Assembly (NCBI RefSeq): GCF_023634645.1
Contig: NZ_JAMKMR010000007.1
Span: forward strand, 1-64,000
Origin: Vibrio sinus
GTDB taxonomy: Bacteria > Pseudomonadota > Gammaproteobacteria > Enterobacterales > Vibrionaceae
Reading direction: 5' to 3'
DNA: 64,000 bases
The position numbers and the translations under genes were made by a program. Below are positions 33,731 through 43,058 of the stretch, in pieces. Under the pieces are notes generated by a model that saw only the letters and a program-made list of their open reading frames with translations, made no database searches and had not been told where the DNA came from. The stretch's first letter is position 1. The number at the start of each line of letters is the position of its first letter.

Positions 33731-34690
33731 CTAGCCTGGCGACGACACTTGGTATTGAAACTCAGCAACGGACACTTCCACTCGTCGGTTCATAGCTCTT
33801 CCCTCAGGAGTAGCGTTGCTGGCAACAGGACGGGCTTCACCTTCTCCATTCACAGTTAAGCGCTCTCGCGCTATACCTCGCGCGACCAAAGCATTGGCAA
33901 CGGCTTGCGCGCGTTGTATGGATAATTCTCGATTGTAACGTGCACTACCCCATGAGTCGGTATACCCAACCACATCGAAGTGTGCCTGGCGGTATTTATT
34001 GAGAAACCGCGCCAACTCATCGATTTTACTCTCACTACCGGGTTTAAGTTGACTACTGTTTAGCGCAAATACCTGATGGCCCAGCAAGGCGCTATGAAAT
34101 GTTTTGGATCGGCTCACCGGTGGCAACGGCTCTACCTTGTTACTCTCTTGAACAACGGTGGGCGACGCAACCTTCTCTTTCGCTGAACCAAAGCGGTAAA
34201 CAAAACCCACCGAGGCCGTGTTGGTCAAGGTCGGCAAGAGTCTATTATCTGTGATCGCCTGATATTCCAACCGTATCGTACCATGTTTGATGACATTCAA
34301 TTCGAGACCCAACGCACTAAAAAACGCTCCATCACCTTGGTTCCCATAATGGGTGTAGGCACCCCCTACTTTGCTGTAAATAGCCACGTTATCATCGAGC
34401 CTGAACGTCATTTTTGGGGCCAATGTAAATGCCTCTACTTGTCCGTTTGGTAGGCCAAGCTCTGGAAATTTACCCAAATAATCATACCCTGCCTCAAAGG
34501 ATAAGAAATCATTCAGTCCAAATCCCGCAAAAAGTCCAGCGGACACTGACTGGCCCTCACACACACGACCATGCTGGCAGGTATCACTCATCCATGCTTC
34601 ACCTATCTTAATGCCAAGGTAAGGCGTAGAGTTGGCAACATTAGCTGTCATCATGAGGGATGCAGCCATAACCACGGCTAACTTTTTCAT
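33731..34690 (-). CDS. OmpA-family outer-membrane protein
   Basis: A 319-aa protein with a signal peptide (AVVMAASLMMTANVANS), an eight-strand beta-barrel (residues about 22-170: YLGIKIGEAWMSDTC..., SVGFVYRFG) and a C-terminal OmpA peptidoglycan-binding domain (residues about 200-310: HFDVVGYTDSWGSARYNRELSIQRAQAVANALVARGI...NRRVEVSV). The NxxLSxxRAxxV motif is complete. It anchors the outer membrane to peptidoglycan and may serve as a porin or adhesin. Two cysteines in the barrel N-terminus (CQHGRVC) could form a loop disulfide. It is monocistronic. Confidence 0.93.
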   Translation of the reverse strand: MKKLAVVMAASLMMTANVANSTPYLGIKIGEAWMSDTCQHGRVCEGQSVSAGLFAGFGLNDFLSFEAGYDYLGKFPELGLPNGQVEAFTLAPKMTFRLDDNVAIYSKVGGAYTHYGNQGDGAFFSALGLELNVIKHGTIRLEYQAITDNRLLPTLTNTASVGFVYRFGSAKEKVASPTVVQESNKVEPLPPVSRSKTFHSALLGHQVFALNSSQLKPGSESKIDELARFLNKYRQAHFDVVGYTDSWGSARYNRELSIQRAQAVANALVARGIARERLTVNGEGEARPVASNATPEGRAMNRRVEVSVAEFQYQVSSPG

Positions 34691-34989
34691 ATTACACTCT
34701 GTTTACTTATGTTTATCGGTATCGTTGTTCTTTATGACACCTCCATGAGGCAGTACTACCAGAGGATGGAGTGCAGCATCACTATTGTATCTCATGGATG
34801 TAGTCCCACTCACAGTTTCTACCCCACTATTAATACAATTATCATAAAGGAACATCTTGACGATGTTATAACCGTTTTCTTCACGAGTTTTCTTGATAAT
34901 AGCTTGCGAGTTTTATGATATTTTTTTTATAATAACGCCAAGTGGTTGAGTTAGTGTATAATTTTTTTCTTTTGAATGGATTGAGTTAA

Positions 34990-35592
34990 ATGACCTCCGG
35001 CCTAGCCGGAGGCTTATTTGGTGACGCCCTCTAAGGGCTCAAGTCAGCGCCCAAGGCGCTAAACACCAAATTCCAATTGATCTCGTGCATCATCGTTACG
35101 TTCTTCGTTTCTTATATATTCAAGAACCACAGCCTCATCAAGACCAACCGTTGAGACAAAGTAACCCCTTGCCCAAAAGTGTTCACCATTGAAGTTACGC
35201 TGCTTTCCCTTAAACTTCCTTGCTACTGATATTGCACTTTTTCCTTTCAAGTAACCGACTACATTAGATACCGAATATTTTGGGGGAACACTGATGCACA
35301 TATGAACGTGATCTTTCATCAAGTGCCCTTCCTCTATCACTACACCTTTCCGCTTCGCTAGCTCATGAAAGGTTTCACCTAGGTGTTTTCTAATTGCGCC
35401 GTATATCAACTTTTGCCGTTTTTTGGGAATAAATACGAAATGGTATTTACAATCCCAACGGGTATGAGACAGACTCTTATAGTCTCGCATAGGGTGTTTC
35501 CTCTTTACTTTTGGTCGAGCAAAGAAGTGGCATATACCGTTGTCACGGTCAAACCTATGCGAGTCACCCTAGCTGAGCTAGGGGTTTACCAA
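34990..35592 (-). mobile_element. IS200/IS605-family insertion sequence
   Basis: A single tnpA gene is bounded by hairpin-rich ends instead of inverted repeats, as in IS200-type elements: CCTCCGGC-CTA-GCCGGAGG (34994-35012), GCCCT-CTA-AGGGC (35026-35038) and AGCGCC-CAA-GGCGCT (35047-35061) past the 3' side of tnpA, and CCCTAG-CTGAG-CTAGGG (35567-35583) on the 5' side. It lies inside the leader of an IS1-family element. The exact cleavage points were not determined. Confidence 0.8.
35059..35490 (-). CDS. tnpA: IS200-type transposase TnpA (Y1 HUH)
   Basis: A 143-aa Y1 transposase. HVHMCIS contains the HUH metal motif (near residue 62), and the catalytic tyrosine lies in GYFVSTVGLDEAVVLEYIRNEE near residue 110-125. 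RDYKSLSHTRWDCKYHFVFIPKKRQKLIYG is the standard N-terminus. It cuts and joins single-stranded DNA at the element's hairpin ends. Full length for the family, with no interruption, so the element may still be active. GGAAACACCCT precedes the ATG. Confidence 0.95.
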   Translation of the reverse strand: MRDYKSLSHTRWDCKYHFVFIPKKRQKLIYGAIRKHLGETFHELAKRKGVVIEEGHLMKDHVHMCISVPPKYSVSNVVGYLKGKSAISVARKFKGKQRNFNGEHFWARGYFVSTVGLDEAVVLEYIRNEERNDDARDQLEFGV

Positions 35593-35601
35593 TATTTAAT
35601 T

Positions 35602-35885
35602 ATGGCTACCGTTGAAGTGAAATATCGCTTTTGTTCTCAGACTGATCCTGTCATGAAGCATGGGCGGAACCCGAGAGGTGTCCAGTGATATCGTTGCTTG
35701 GAATGTAAACGAAGTTTCTTTCTCGATTACGCTTAGAAGCCTGTGAACCCAGAGTAAAGAAAAAATCGTCGACATGGCGATGAATAGCGCAGGACTACGC
35801 GACACAGAACGAGTCCTGAAGGTCGGCGACAATACGGTTTTGCACACTCTAAAAACTCCAACCAAGGCAAGTAACCACGATCCCG
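35602..35885 (+). pseudogene. insA: Disrupted IS1 insA
   Basis: ATGGCTACC begins MATVEVKYRFCSQTDPVMKHGRNPRGVQ, then a stop; YRCLECKRSFFLDYA continues, then more stops, and later KKSST in one frame and the IVDMAMNSAG phrase in another. The zinc-finger and helix-turn-helix parts of InsA are recognisable but cannot be expressed whole. Confidence 0.8.
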
Positions 35886-35917
35886 TTTGATGCCGCGAAT
35901 ATTAACTGATTTGCGAG

Positions 35918-36292
35918 GTCGACGAGTAATGGTCGTTTGTCGGTAATAAAAAGAATCAATGTTGGTTGTGGCATACATGGGAGCCAAGGTTTAAACGCAT
36001 TGTCGCCCATGCATTTGGAAAGCGGAACTGCCAAACATTCAAGCACCTCCAATGCTTGTTGGCTCCCTTTACCATAAACTTCTTCTGTACGGATGACTTT
36101 GTTGTTTACTCGGCAAACTTACCACTCGAAAAACACATTGTGGGAAAACGCTACACACAGAGAATTGAACGGGCCAATCTCACTTTACGTACTCGCCTGA
36201 AGAGATTAGTGAGAAAAACGATGGACTTCTCTAAGTCAGAAACCATGCACGACAAAGTGATCAGTACTTTCATCGAGCGAGAGTATTACTAG
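35918..36292 (+). pseudogene. insB: IS1 insB with an internal stop
   Basis: The frame VDE-stop-WSFVGNKKNQCWLW is IS1 InsB, with Gln of the DEQW motif changed to TAA. It then reads on without interruption through VAHAFGKR, CTDDFVVYS and KRYTQRIERANLTLRTRLKRLVRKTMDFSKS to the normal end, so one nonsense mutation is the main defect of this part. The DDE catalytic region is otherwise intact. Confidence 0.85.
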
Positions 36293-36553
36293 TGAATCAA
36301 CTAATTGGAGTCAAGACCATTTTTTTACTTTAATAGATAAAACCTGGTAGTAAAAACCATCTCAGACATAAAATGGTCATAATACTTAACAGGTTGTGCA
36401 AAGAGGCCTTCCAATCTCAGAATACTTTCAGATACATTGTGTTGAGTGGATGACGTGTCACATATTAGCAACATCACCGTTAGGTATCCATGCAAGAAGT
36501 GATCATTAGCGTCAGCTGCTCCAAGCACAAGCAGCTAACAATGTGAAGTCGTA

Positions 36554-37858
36554 TCATTTCGGGAGCATGTAAACAGGGAATCTAACATTAAACTCACCAG
36601 ATTGCAGCTCACCGTTTTTCTCTACCTCTACTTGCAATTTAGTGTCACCATTCATATTAAAACCATCATCCTCATCATATTCGTTATCAAAGATAATAGA
36701 CTGGGTGTCATTCCCCTTATATTGCCTCAGATGAAGTCTTATAGATTTATTACCGTCGGGCGTCACCGTGGCAAGCTCGGGAGTCCCCCCTTTAGGGGGT
36801 TTAAATTTGATATAATGCGATGAGCAGTTACCAGTTCTGATGATGAAATCCTTGAAACGTTTACCTGAACGATTTTCGAAATCCTCCTCCGTCAGATCAA
36901 AGATCATCGATTCTGGATCGACCGAGACTGTACAATTTCCAGGCTCTGGATTGGGATCGGGATTACTATCTCCATTCCTAGGCCCCCACCACAGACTTGG
37001 TCTTTCATGTATTGAAGATTTGGAGCGCACGTATACCCATTTTAAGTCATGCGGATCATTCGTATTATTCACCCGAACGATGTGTAGCGTATACTTCATT
37101 TTAAGCTCACATCGACTAGCATCATCCACTTGAGTGGTTCCTGCTTGAGCTGCCCCCGGATAGCAACTACCTCGACGAAGCCTCCCACCTGGTTCAGCAT
37201 CAACATAGAACGCAAAATCACTATTGCCGGAATCAATCATACCGTCTCCGTCTGGTAGCCAATTTACTGGCTGCGTATGATCTGCATCATAAGTAAGACT
37301 ATAGCATCCATAACTAAAACTTACTCCTCCATCAAAAAACTCTTCCCTCCATGAGTTCTCGATCCAGTCAATTGGTTCTCCATCATGGATGTTAAACTTT
37401 TGGTAGTACTTCAAAGAATGATTGTAGTACGGCGTATTTCCATTAGAATAATGATAATTGGGTTCATTCTGTACTTGATCTACAGTTGATTGGTTGCACA
37501 CCTTGTCACTTTTCGTATTCGGCTCTAATGCCTGAATTTTACCGATAATATCTTGCTTTGGGTAGAAAGGTTTGGTGTCTACCGTTGGATACAATGGTTT
37601 AACATTCGGGGACTGCGGATGAAAGGGCATTGGCCGAGTATCGGGAACCACCGGCTGAATTGGCATCGGCCGAGTATCGGGAACCACCGGCTGAATTGGC
37701 ATCGGCCGAGTATCGGGAACTGCCGGATACAGTGGTTTTGTTGTGATGCTGGGAAGCGATTGTTTTAGCTCTTCGTCAGAGGAAGCAAAACTATCTGAAG
37801 CCGCAACGACCAAGCTTATCGAAAGTAAAGAAACAGTAATAAGAAAGTTGTATTTCAT
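36554..37858 (-). CDS. Fimbrial tip/adhesin-like protein with proline-rich repeats
   Basis: A 434-aa exported protein, last gene of the chaperone-usher operon. After a signal peptide (FLITVSLLSISLVVAASDSFA) come about 75 residues of proline-rich repeats (PVVPDTRPMPIQP, three near-copies encoded by 36-bp DNA repeats), then a receptor-like domain with cysteines (SCYPGAAQAG, RCELKMKYTLHIVRV). From about residue 310 a pilin-like segment follows (CTVSVDPESMIFDL...NVRFPVYML), suggesting two-domain adhesin organisation. The first ATG upstream gives a longer N-terminus overlapping the previous gene; the chosen ATG gives a proper signal peptide and a 13-base spacing. Binding target unknown. Confidence 0.75.
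   Translation of the reverse strand: MKYNFLITVSLLSISLVVAASDSFASSDEELKQSLPSITTKPLYPAVPDTRPMPIQPVVPDTRPMPIQPVVPDTRPMPFHPQSPNVKPLYPTVDTKPFYPKQDIIGKIQALEPNTKSDKVCNQSTVDQVQNEPNYHYSNGNTPYYNHSLKYYQKFNIHDGEPIDWIENSWREEFFDGGVSFSYGCYSLTYDADHTQPVNWLPDGDGMIDSGNSDFAFYVDAEPGGRLRRGSCYPGAAQAGTTQVDDASRCELKMKYTLHIVRVNNTNDPHDLKWVYVRSKSSIHERPSLWWGPRNGDSNPDPNPEPGNCTVSVDPESMIFDLTEEDFENRSGKRFKDFIIRTGNCSSHYIKFKPPKGGTPELATVTPDGNKSIRLHLRQYKGNDTQSIIFDNEYDEDDGFNMNGDTKLQVEVEKNGELQSGEFNVRFPVYMLPK
37632..37726. repeat. 36-bp tandem repeats in the fimbrial adhesin gene
   Basis: Units starting GGCCGAGTATCGGGAACCAC at 37632, 37668 and (partial) 37704 are repeated head to tail with near-perfect identity and encode the VVPDTRPMPIQP motif on the minus strand. 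A multiple of three keeps the frame, so copy-number change would only alter stalk length. Confidence 0.9.
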
Positions 37859-37871
37859 GAACGGTAACCAG

Positions 37872-38396
37872 TTAATAATAAGTGAACTTAAGTGAAACCA
37901 ACACTTCAAATTGGTTAGCTGAACGAACCTTATTTCCCATATTTCTTATACTAGACTGCACATTCCAAATTAAAGGTTGACTCTTGGGTATAGTAAGCGT
38001 ATGTCCGCCCAAAAATCTTTCCGAATTTGTCACACTCGGATTATTTGTTGCACTGAATTGAAGTTTTAGGCCTGAGCCTATATCTAGTGCGTCTTGACCG
38101 ACAAGCTGATAAGCATCGGAGTAAGGTTCGATCTTTAGTTCCCCCGTAGCGGCTTTGTCACATGATGTTTTGATAGCAAAGCTTTGATTAACCAATCCAT
38201 TATCCACATCTGTTTGTGTATAACCCCAGAAATCAATGGTAGGCGGGTACTCTATAGAGCAGGTAGGGTTAACGCTGATCTCGCCTTGAATCGTAAATGT
38301 GGTTTCTGCATCTACTCCTCTTGCTAAGCTACTTGCACAAAACAAGTAACCTAAAATCCAAATTGTGTATTTCACTATCGAATTCATCATAACCAT
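37872..38396 (-). CDS. Minor fimbrial subunit
   Basis: A 174-aa exported pilin-like protein: signal peptide about residues 1-30, then FTIQGEISVNPTCSIEYPPTIDFWGYT (the first beta strand and first Cys) and SFAIKTSCDKAATGEL (second Cys), the disulfide of incomplete-Ig pilin domains. The ending FEVLVSLKFTYY is the pilin C-terminal strand. It lies between the chaperone gene and the adhesin gene in the same operon and probably acts as an adaptor or minor structural subunit. Confidence 0.85.
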   Translation of the reverse strand: MVMMNSIVKYTIWILGYLFCASSLARGVDAETTFTIQGEISVNPTCSIEYPPTIDFWGYTQTDVDNGLVNQSFAIKTSCDKAATGELKIEPYSDAYQLVGQDALDIGSGLKLQFSATNNPSVTNSERFLGGHTLTIPKSQPLIWNVQSSIRNMGNKVRSANQFEVLVSLKFTYY

Positions 38397-38445
38397 ATAT
38401 CTATATTTCAGGTGGCCTACAACTTAATAGTATGGGTTGTCGAGT

Positions 38446-39198
38446 TCATTTCGCCTTCAATGGCGCTTGTAAAAACGACACGTCTGTAGTTTGTTTTATA
38501 CCGTAGTCATCCAAGTAGGAAACGGAGACCTTGTCACCTTTATGAACCACCTGTTTGAATGACACCTTGGAGAATGGTTGAAACTTCGCAATACGCGGAG
38601 AAATTCCTTTAGGCAACGCCACAGGTTTCCCATTGATGTTCACGTTGAGAATGGCAAAGTAGTATGGCGAGCGGTTTTCTATCACCATTTTTCTGCCATG
38701 AGTTGTCCATTGAAGCTGAGATTTTTCAGCGTTTTTGCGATGTTTGCTGATGGATTCAGGGCGATATAACAGTTTAATCACATCATTGATCGCCACCATC
38801 ATCGAGGATTTTGGCGCGTTCTCTGGTAGCATGGGGATCTCTTGGATACTTAAATAAAATAAGCTTTCTCTGTCGGTTGGAAACTTCGTGGTGTCGACCG
38901 CGTTCATCACCCGCAGCTCCTGCTTTTGTTTTGAATCTAGCTGCCCCAATTGTGGTATAACCGCAAACTGATCCGATACCGAAAAATTTCCATCCAACAC
39001 ACTGGCCTGATAGCCAAATGTCCTATCTGAGGGGTTAGACAGCACAATCTCAGCATTCATCTCATTAGCAGGCACCACTAAACGTGTTTTGCTCAGTGTC
39101 AAGTAGGCAAACGAAGACGAGCTGTACGACAACAAAACTGTTATCAGCATGAAACATTTAAATGAAAATGTTGAGCGGTTATTTATTTTACTAAGCAT
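38446..39198 (-). CDS. PapD/FimC-type periplasmic fimbrial chaperone
   Basis: A 250-aa exported chaperone: signal peptide, then two Ig domains. TRLVVPANEMNAEIVLSNPS is the conserved N-terminal strand; the TDRESLFYLSIQEIP motif is the family signature, and the second domain begins at VIKLLYRPESI. It delivers subunits to the usher by donor-strand complementation. Its start overlaps the usher stop by 16 bases, so translation is coupled. Confidence 0.95.
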   Translation of the reverse strand: MLSKINNRSTFSFKCFMLITVLLSYSSSSFAYLTLSKTRLVVPANEMNAEIVLSNPSDRTFGYQASVLDGNFSVSDQFAVIPQLGQLDSKQKQELRVMNAVDTTKFPTDRESLFYLSIQEIPMLPENAPKSSMMVAINDVIKLLYRPESISKHRKNAEKSQLQWTTHGRKMVIENRSPYYFAILNVNINGKPVALPKGISPRIAKFQPFSKVSFKQVVHKGDKVSVSYLDDYGIKQTTDVSFLQAPLKAK

Positions 39199-41543
39199 GA
39201 GGAAGTCACCCTTTCAATTTTACTGCCTGTACCTTGCTGTGGTGGCAATTGACAGACATATTGTTTATCGTCTTTAGATACAAGATTTACCGTATCTACA
39301 GTATATTCCAAGTTCAGGAAAGTCCCAGTTTGACCGCTAACGAATCCAAGTAATGTGCCATCGCCAGCAAGGACTTTTGCACCTGATAGGCCCGTGGGAT
39401 TGTCTTTGGTGGTAAATTTGACAAACATCGGTCTTTTGTATTCCGCTTTATATTTAAACACCGGCACGGCATCACGCTCTGGATACACAACCGCATTGAT
39501 TGTTTTGACTGACATGGCGTAGGGTAAATTGTTGTAGTCCAATTTTGAGGTATTGGCATGATATGGATTCACACCCGGCAAGATAATTTCGCCATGTTCA
39601 TTGGAACAGTATTCGTCGCTGCTAGCACACAATTCATGGTCCCCTAGGCCGTCTATATCGATGATCTCATAAGAGTCTGAGCTAATGTGGGTAAAATCTA
39701 GATGGTTTTGATACCATAGAACGGAACCGGAGTAGTTGTTAGACAGCTCATAGCTATCTTCTGAGCCCATCAATCCCATTTGATAGGACATATACTTTGA
39801 GTGCGTGTTCAGGTTGACGTTCGCTGAAGTAACCTTACCGTTTTTGGTATCCGTATTCACATTGGCGCTATAAGCCATATCCTGGTTATAATTCGATACC
39901 CCTGTTGTCGATTGGATGGAGCCCTGAGAAAACTGTGATATATGAGAAACGTTGATGTTAGAGTCTTCTAAGCTCCAGTTTACGCTAAGCATAGCGCTGG
40001 CTTCTTTTTGATCGTCCACGGTGCCAGATAACATCAGCGTAATACCATGAGATAAAGCATACGCTACGTTGGCATCGACTTTGTACGAGGCGTCTCGGTT
40101 ATAGTAGGTATCGTAAGAAAACTGTAGGCTGTCACTTAACGCCTCGCTCCATGTATTTTCAATCAACAAATAGGTTTCGGCTTTAAGTTGATTCTCATCA
40201 TTCTGTGTGGCGTACTGAGGGAAAGAAAGATAATGGGAGGAGTTATAACGCAATGCGCCCAGCTTTAGCGCGAGGTCATCACCAAAATACTTTGCGTACT
40301 GAATACGCTGGCTAACACCAAACACATAGTTGCTGTCGTCTAACCACACTTTTTTGGCGTAGCTTTCATTGAGATTAAAAGACAGCGTGCCTATCTCACC
40401 CAGCGTCAGTGCACTGCCGATGTTGCCACCGATATAGTTATTCGAAAACAAAGAGCCTGCTTTGAATGTGAAGGTATTAAAACCATAAGAGAGTGCGCCC
40501 AACACAAAAAGGTCATTGGTACTGTTATTAAAATCAGTTCGTCCCGCATCTATCTCATAATCAAACGTCCCAGGCCTCATCAGCCCTGGCAGGTGCGATA
40601 CTGGATAAGAGTAGGTATAGACGGCGCCATTTTGCTCCTTGATCGTCAAGGTTAAGTCCGCTTGACTCGATGGGTTTAATTCAGAGATCACGAATGGCCC
40701 CGTGTACAGCACTTTACGATAGAGTATGGTGTCATTTTGCGAAACGGTTACTTGTGCGCTTTGTGACAAAACATTGCCACTAATGATAGGTGCATAAGAC
40801 GCCTCCCCCGCTAACATGCTGTTGTCTCTTTTTAAGCTAAGGCCTGAGAAGCTAAACGAGTCAAACTGCTCAGTCCCGATGCTGGTTTTTCCTGCCGTCA
40901 TATAGGAGGATAAGGATGGAACCACATGCTTGATATAAGCATCACCTAAGCTAGCGCTATTGTCTTCAAAAGACCAATGAGATCGAAAATAGAAACCATG
41001 AACGTTGGCACCCGAAGTGCCATGACCAAACACCTGACTGTCATACTCACCCGATTGGTTTTTGTCGATCGTGTGATCGATGGAGTATTGGGTGAACGCC
41101 AAGTTGGCACCTTGTGAAAAAACGTGAGACTGCTCTGGCTTATGGGTTAATAAATATTGTGGTATAAACAGGTTTAACGTGAGTTCAGGCCGATTAAACT
41201 CGTAACGGATATGCTGATTTTGATCAAACATCAACAAACCACGATCATCGAAAACATGGCTATCAGCAATGCTGACATGGATATTGTCCAAATACGCTTT
41301 GGAGAGTAAAGGGCGACCTTTGTCAAAGTGGATTCGAGCGTTGTATTTATTTTCCCCATTCACATACAGCGTGACAAAAAACTCCCCGGACACCTCATGA
41401 GTAAGGGTGTTGAACGTCTCCGAGTTCATAGCAGTATTAGAGTTCAAAAAACCCGTGGCAAATGTCATTTTTGCTAAAGCATGTTGGCTAATTATTAGGC
41501 ATAAAAATGCAATCAGTACTCTGATAAAAATACAGTCTCTCAT
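39183..41543 (-). CDS. FimD/PapC-type fimbrial outer-membrane usher
   Basis: A 786-aa usher with a signal peptide (IRVLIAFLCLIISQHALA), an N-terminal domain that receives chaperone-subunit complexes, a 24-strand barrel and C-terminal domains. SFSFSGLSLKRDNSML, APIISGNVLSQSAQVTVSQND and GPFVISELNPSSQADLTLTIKEQNG are the family's plug-flanking landmarks. Its C-terminal cysteine pair (CQLPPQQG...SSCLVK) is standard. Start chosen at MRDCIFIRV; a longer open frame of 25 codons precedes it. It assembles the pilus at the outer membrane. Confidence 0.95.
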   Translation of the reverse strand: MRDCIFIRVLIAFLCLIISQHALAKMTFATGFLNSNTAMNSETFNTLTHEVSGEFFVTLYVNGENKYNARIHFDKGRPLLSKAYLDNIHVSIADSHVFDDRGLLMFDQNQHIRYEFNRPELTLNLFIPQYLLTHKPEQSHVFSQGANLAFTQYSIDHTIDKNQSGEYDSQVFGHGTSGANVHGFYFRSHWSFEDNSASLGDAYIKHVVPSLSSYMTAGKTSIGTEQFDSFSFSGLSLKRDNSMLAGEASYAPIISGNVLSQSAQVTVSQNDTILYRKVLYTGPFVISELNPSSQADLTLTIKEQNGAVYTYSYPVSHLPGLMRPGTFDYEIDAGRTDFNNSTNDLFVLGALSYGFNTFTFKAGSLFSNNYIGGNIGSALTLGEIGTLSFNLNESYAKKVWLDDSNYVFGVSQRIQYAKYFGDDLALKLGALRYNSSHYLSFPQYATQNDENQLKAETYLLIENTWSEALSDSLQFSYDTYYNRDASYKVDANVAYALSHGITLMLSGTVDDQKEASAMLSVNWSLEDSNINVSHISQFSQGSIQSTTGVSNYNQDMAYSANVNTDTKNGKVTSANVNLNTHSKYMSYQMGLMGSEDSYELSNNYSGSVLWYQNHLDFTHISSDSYEIIDIDGLGDHELCASSDEYCSNEHGEIILPGVNPYHANTSKLDYNNLPYAMSVKTINAVVYPERDAVPVFKYKAEYKRPMFVKFTTKDNPTGLSGAKVLAGDGTLLGFVSGQTGTFLNLEYTVDTVNLVSKDDKQYVCQLPPQQGTGSKIERVTSSCLVK

Positions 41544-41665
41544 ATTTACTTTGCCTAACTCTAAATAAAACAGGGGTTGGAGATGTAGATACATCGATGT
41601 TGAGTGATACGACTTCATTAAATCGCCAAACCTTCGCGATCGGTTTGACGATTTAATGATTACTT

Positions 41666-42259
41666 TTAAAGTATTACGAAGTCATACCTCACTTTTGCAT
41701 CGAGCGAGCCATGATCACCAGGCGACGCAGACCAAGGGAAAGCATAGATATCATAAGGCTGAGTTGTACTAAAATCGCCAGCAGCAATGGAAACTTCGTG
41801 ATCAGATACAAATCCACTACCACTTGAGGGTGTGCTTGATTTCGACAATACTACACCTGTCACGGCACTGTCAGTTCCAAAAACAGATCCTCCAGTTGTT
41901 GAGTCTGTAGTCGCACTCTCTTGCGCACCACTGACCCTAAAGGTAGAGCCATCAGAAGTATCACAATTCCCACCCGAGCCATCGGTTAATACGAATTCGA
42001 TTTTCTGCATTGCATCTGTGAATAGACCTTGTTTGCCGGAGCCATCGATGTTACCAAAATTGACTATTTCGTTCCCTTCATTGGTGATTACTTCCACAGA
42101 GCACGATCCAGAACTAATCGCACCAGCAAAAGTGATCACTCCGCCTGCATGATCTGGCGTAGAACCAACCATTGCGGATGCAGCCATTGCGTTTGTAGCA
42201 AATCCGCCTGCCATAGTAGCGGTCAAAATCATTGAGCTTACTAGTTTCTTATTGAACAT
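41666..42259 (-). CDS. Major fimbrial subunit (pilin)
   Basis: A 197-aa exported pilin. Signal peptide about residues 1-26 (SSMILTATMAGGFATNAMAA), then ITFAGAISSGSCSVEV (first strand and first Cys) and NCDTSDGSTFRVSG (second Cys), and a C-terminal strand KVRYDFVIL typical of pilins. It is the first gene of the operon, with a strong ribosome binding site (AGGAGACATGTA), consistent with the highest expression. Serine- and glycine-rich loops fit a variable surface subunit. Confidence 0.92.
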   Translation of the reverse strand: MFNKKLVSSMILTATMAGGFATNAMAASAMVGSTPDHAGGVITFAGAISSGSCSVEVITNEGNEIVNFGNIDGSGKQGLFTDAMQKIEFVLTDGSGGNCDTSDGSTFRVSGAQESATTDSTTGGSVFGTDSAVTGVVLSKSSTPSSGSGFVSDHEVSIAAGDFSTTQPYDIYAFPWSASPGDHGSLDAKVRYDFVIL

Positions 42260-43058
42260 GATTACATGTCTCCTAATAAAATATCTATCGTGAATTATTT
42301 GTTTGTTGTCGCCTAAACTGAGTACACATTGCTACCCAGCTGACGAGGTGCACAATAAGAAAATCGAACTTATCCATCCAATCAAAAAAGTGGGAATACT
42401 CTGCTAAAAAACCTGTAACTCTTGCTTTTTCCGCATGAAAATTGATCGATTTTCTTGCCACCATGGCATAAACAACAGAATTGGCAATTGCCGTTCAATT
42501 TTGACAATATCTTTATTATTAAATGGTTAGCCTTTATTTTGAGTTAGTTAGCCGCATTCTCAAAGCCCATAGAAATCTTACTCGCCTAAGAAAGGTCAGT
42601 TTGCCGTTTTAAACTGTGAAATGGTGGATCAAGCAATAAAAAATGTAGGGATTTTTTGCGCCCGTTTTAAAAATGACCGGGTGTAATAATAGCTTTTGCT
42701 GTGACCGATATCGCCCTGACCATCTACATTATGAATGTGAGCCATGATGGGCTGGAATTCAAAAGGCATCGAACATTGGTGATCTTGTGTCGTTGCTAAT
42801 GTGCTTTAGCGCGCGTAAACAATAGGGGAGTCAACAACGATTTTTGCTTTTACAATGCGTGAGCTATTTAGGTAATCACGAAAGGACATTGCTACAAAAG
42901 AGAGGAATGGAGCCCCATTTGAGGCTCAGCTTAATGGCTCGATAGGAGAAGTGCTTACGATCAGAAGCGATGAGTTTGACGACCCCATCACTCCCTTTTT
43001 ACTTTGCCCCTGCATGCTCAACGCGGAGCTTGATCATCCAATACGAAGTCAGCAAGCG
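42260..43058. other. Long intergenic region upstream of the pilin gene
   Basis: 799 bases between the pilin gene and an SDR gene, both leftward. The pilin promoter is probably within the first 250 bases. The rest shows no gene; segments near 42880-43040 read like degraded coding sequence (open frames without start signals) but no family could be named. No phase-variation repeat pair was identified. Confidence 0.4.

Larger units (their letters stand above)
34926..36320. mobile_element. Degraded IS1-family element, interrupted by an IS200-like element
   Basis: The left end (AACGCCAAGTGGTTGAGTTAGTGTAT around 34935-34965, quoted in parts: CGCCAAGTGGTTGAGTTAG) resembles the IS1 left terminal region, and the right end (AATCAACTAATTGGAGTCAAGACC at 36297-36320) resembles the IS1 right inverted repeat. 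insA and insB frames lie between them and are disrupted by stops. An IS200-like element of about 0.6 kb sits between the left end and insA. Boundaries are approximate. Confidence 0.75.

Noticed and set aside
42260..43058. Phase-variation switch upstream of the pilin gene
   Set aside because: No paired inverted repeats or recombinase gene were seen.
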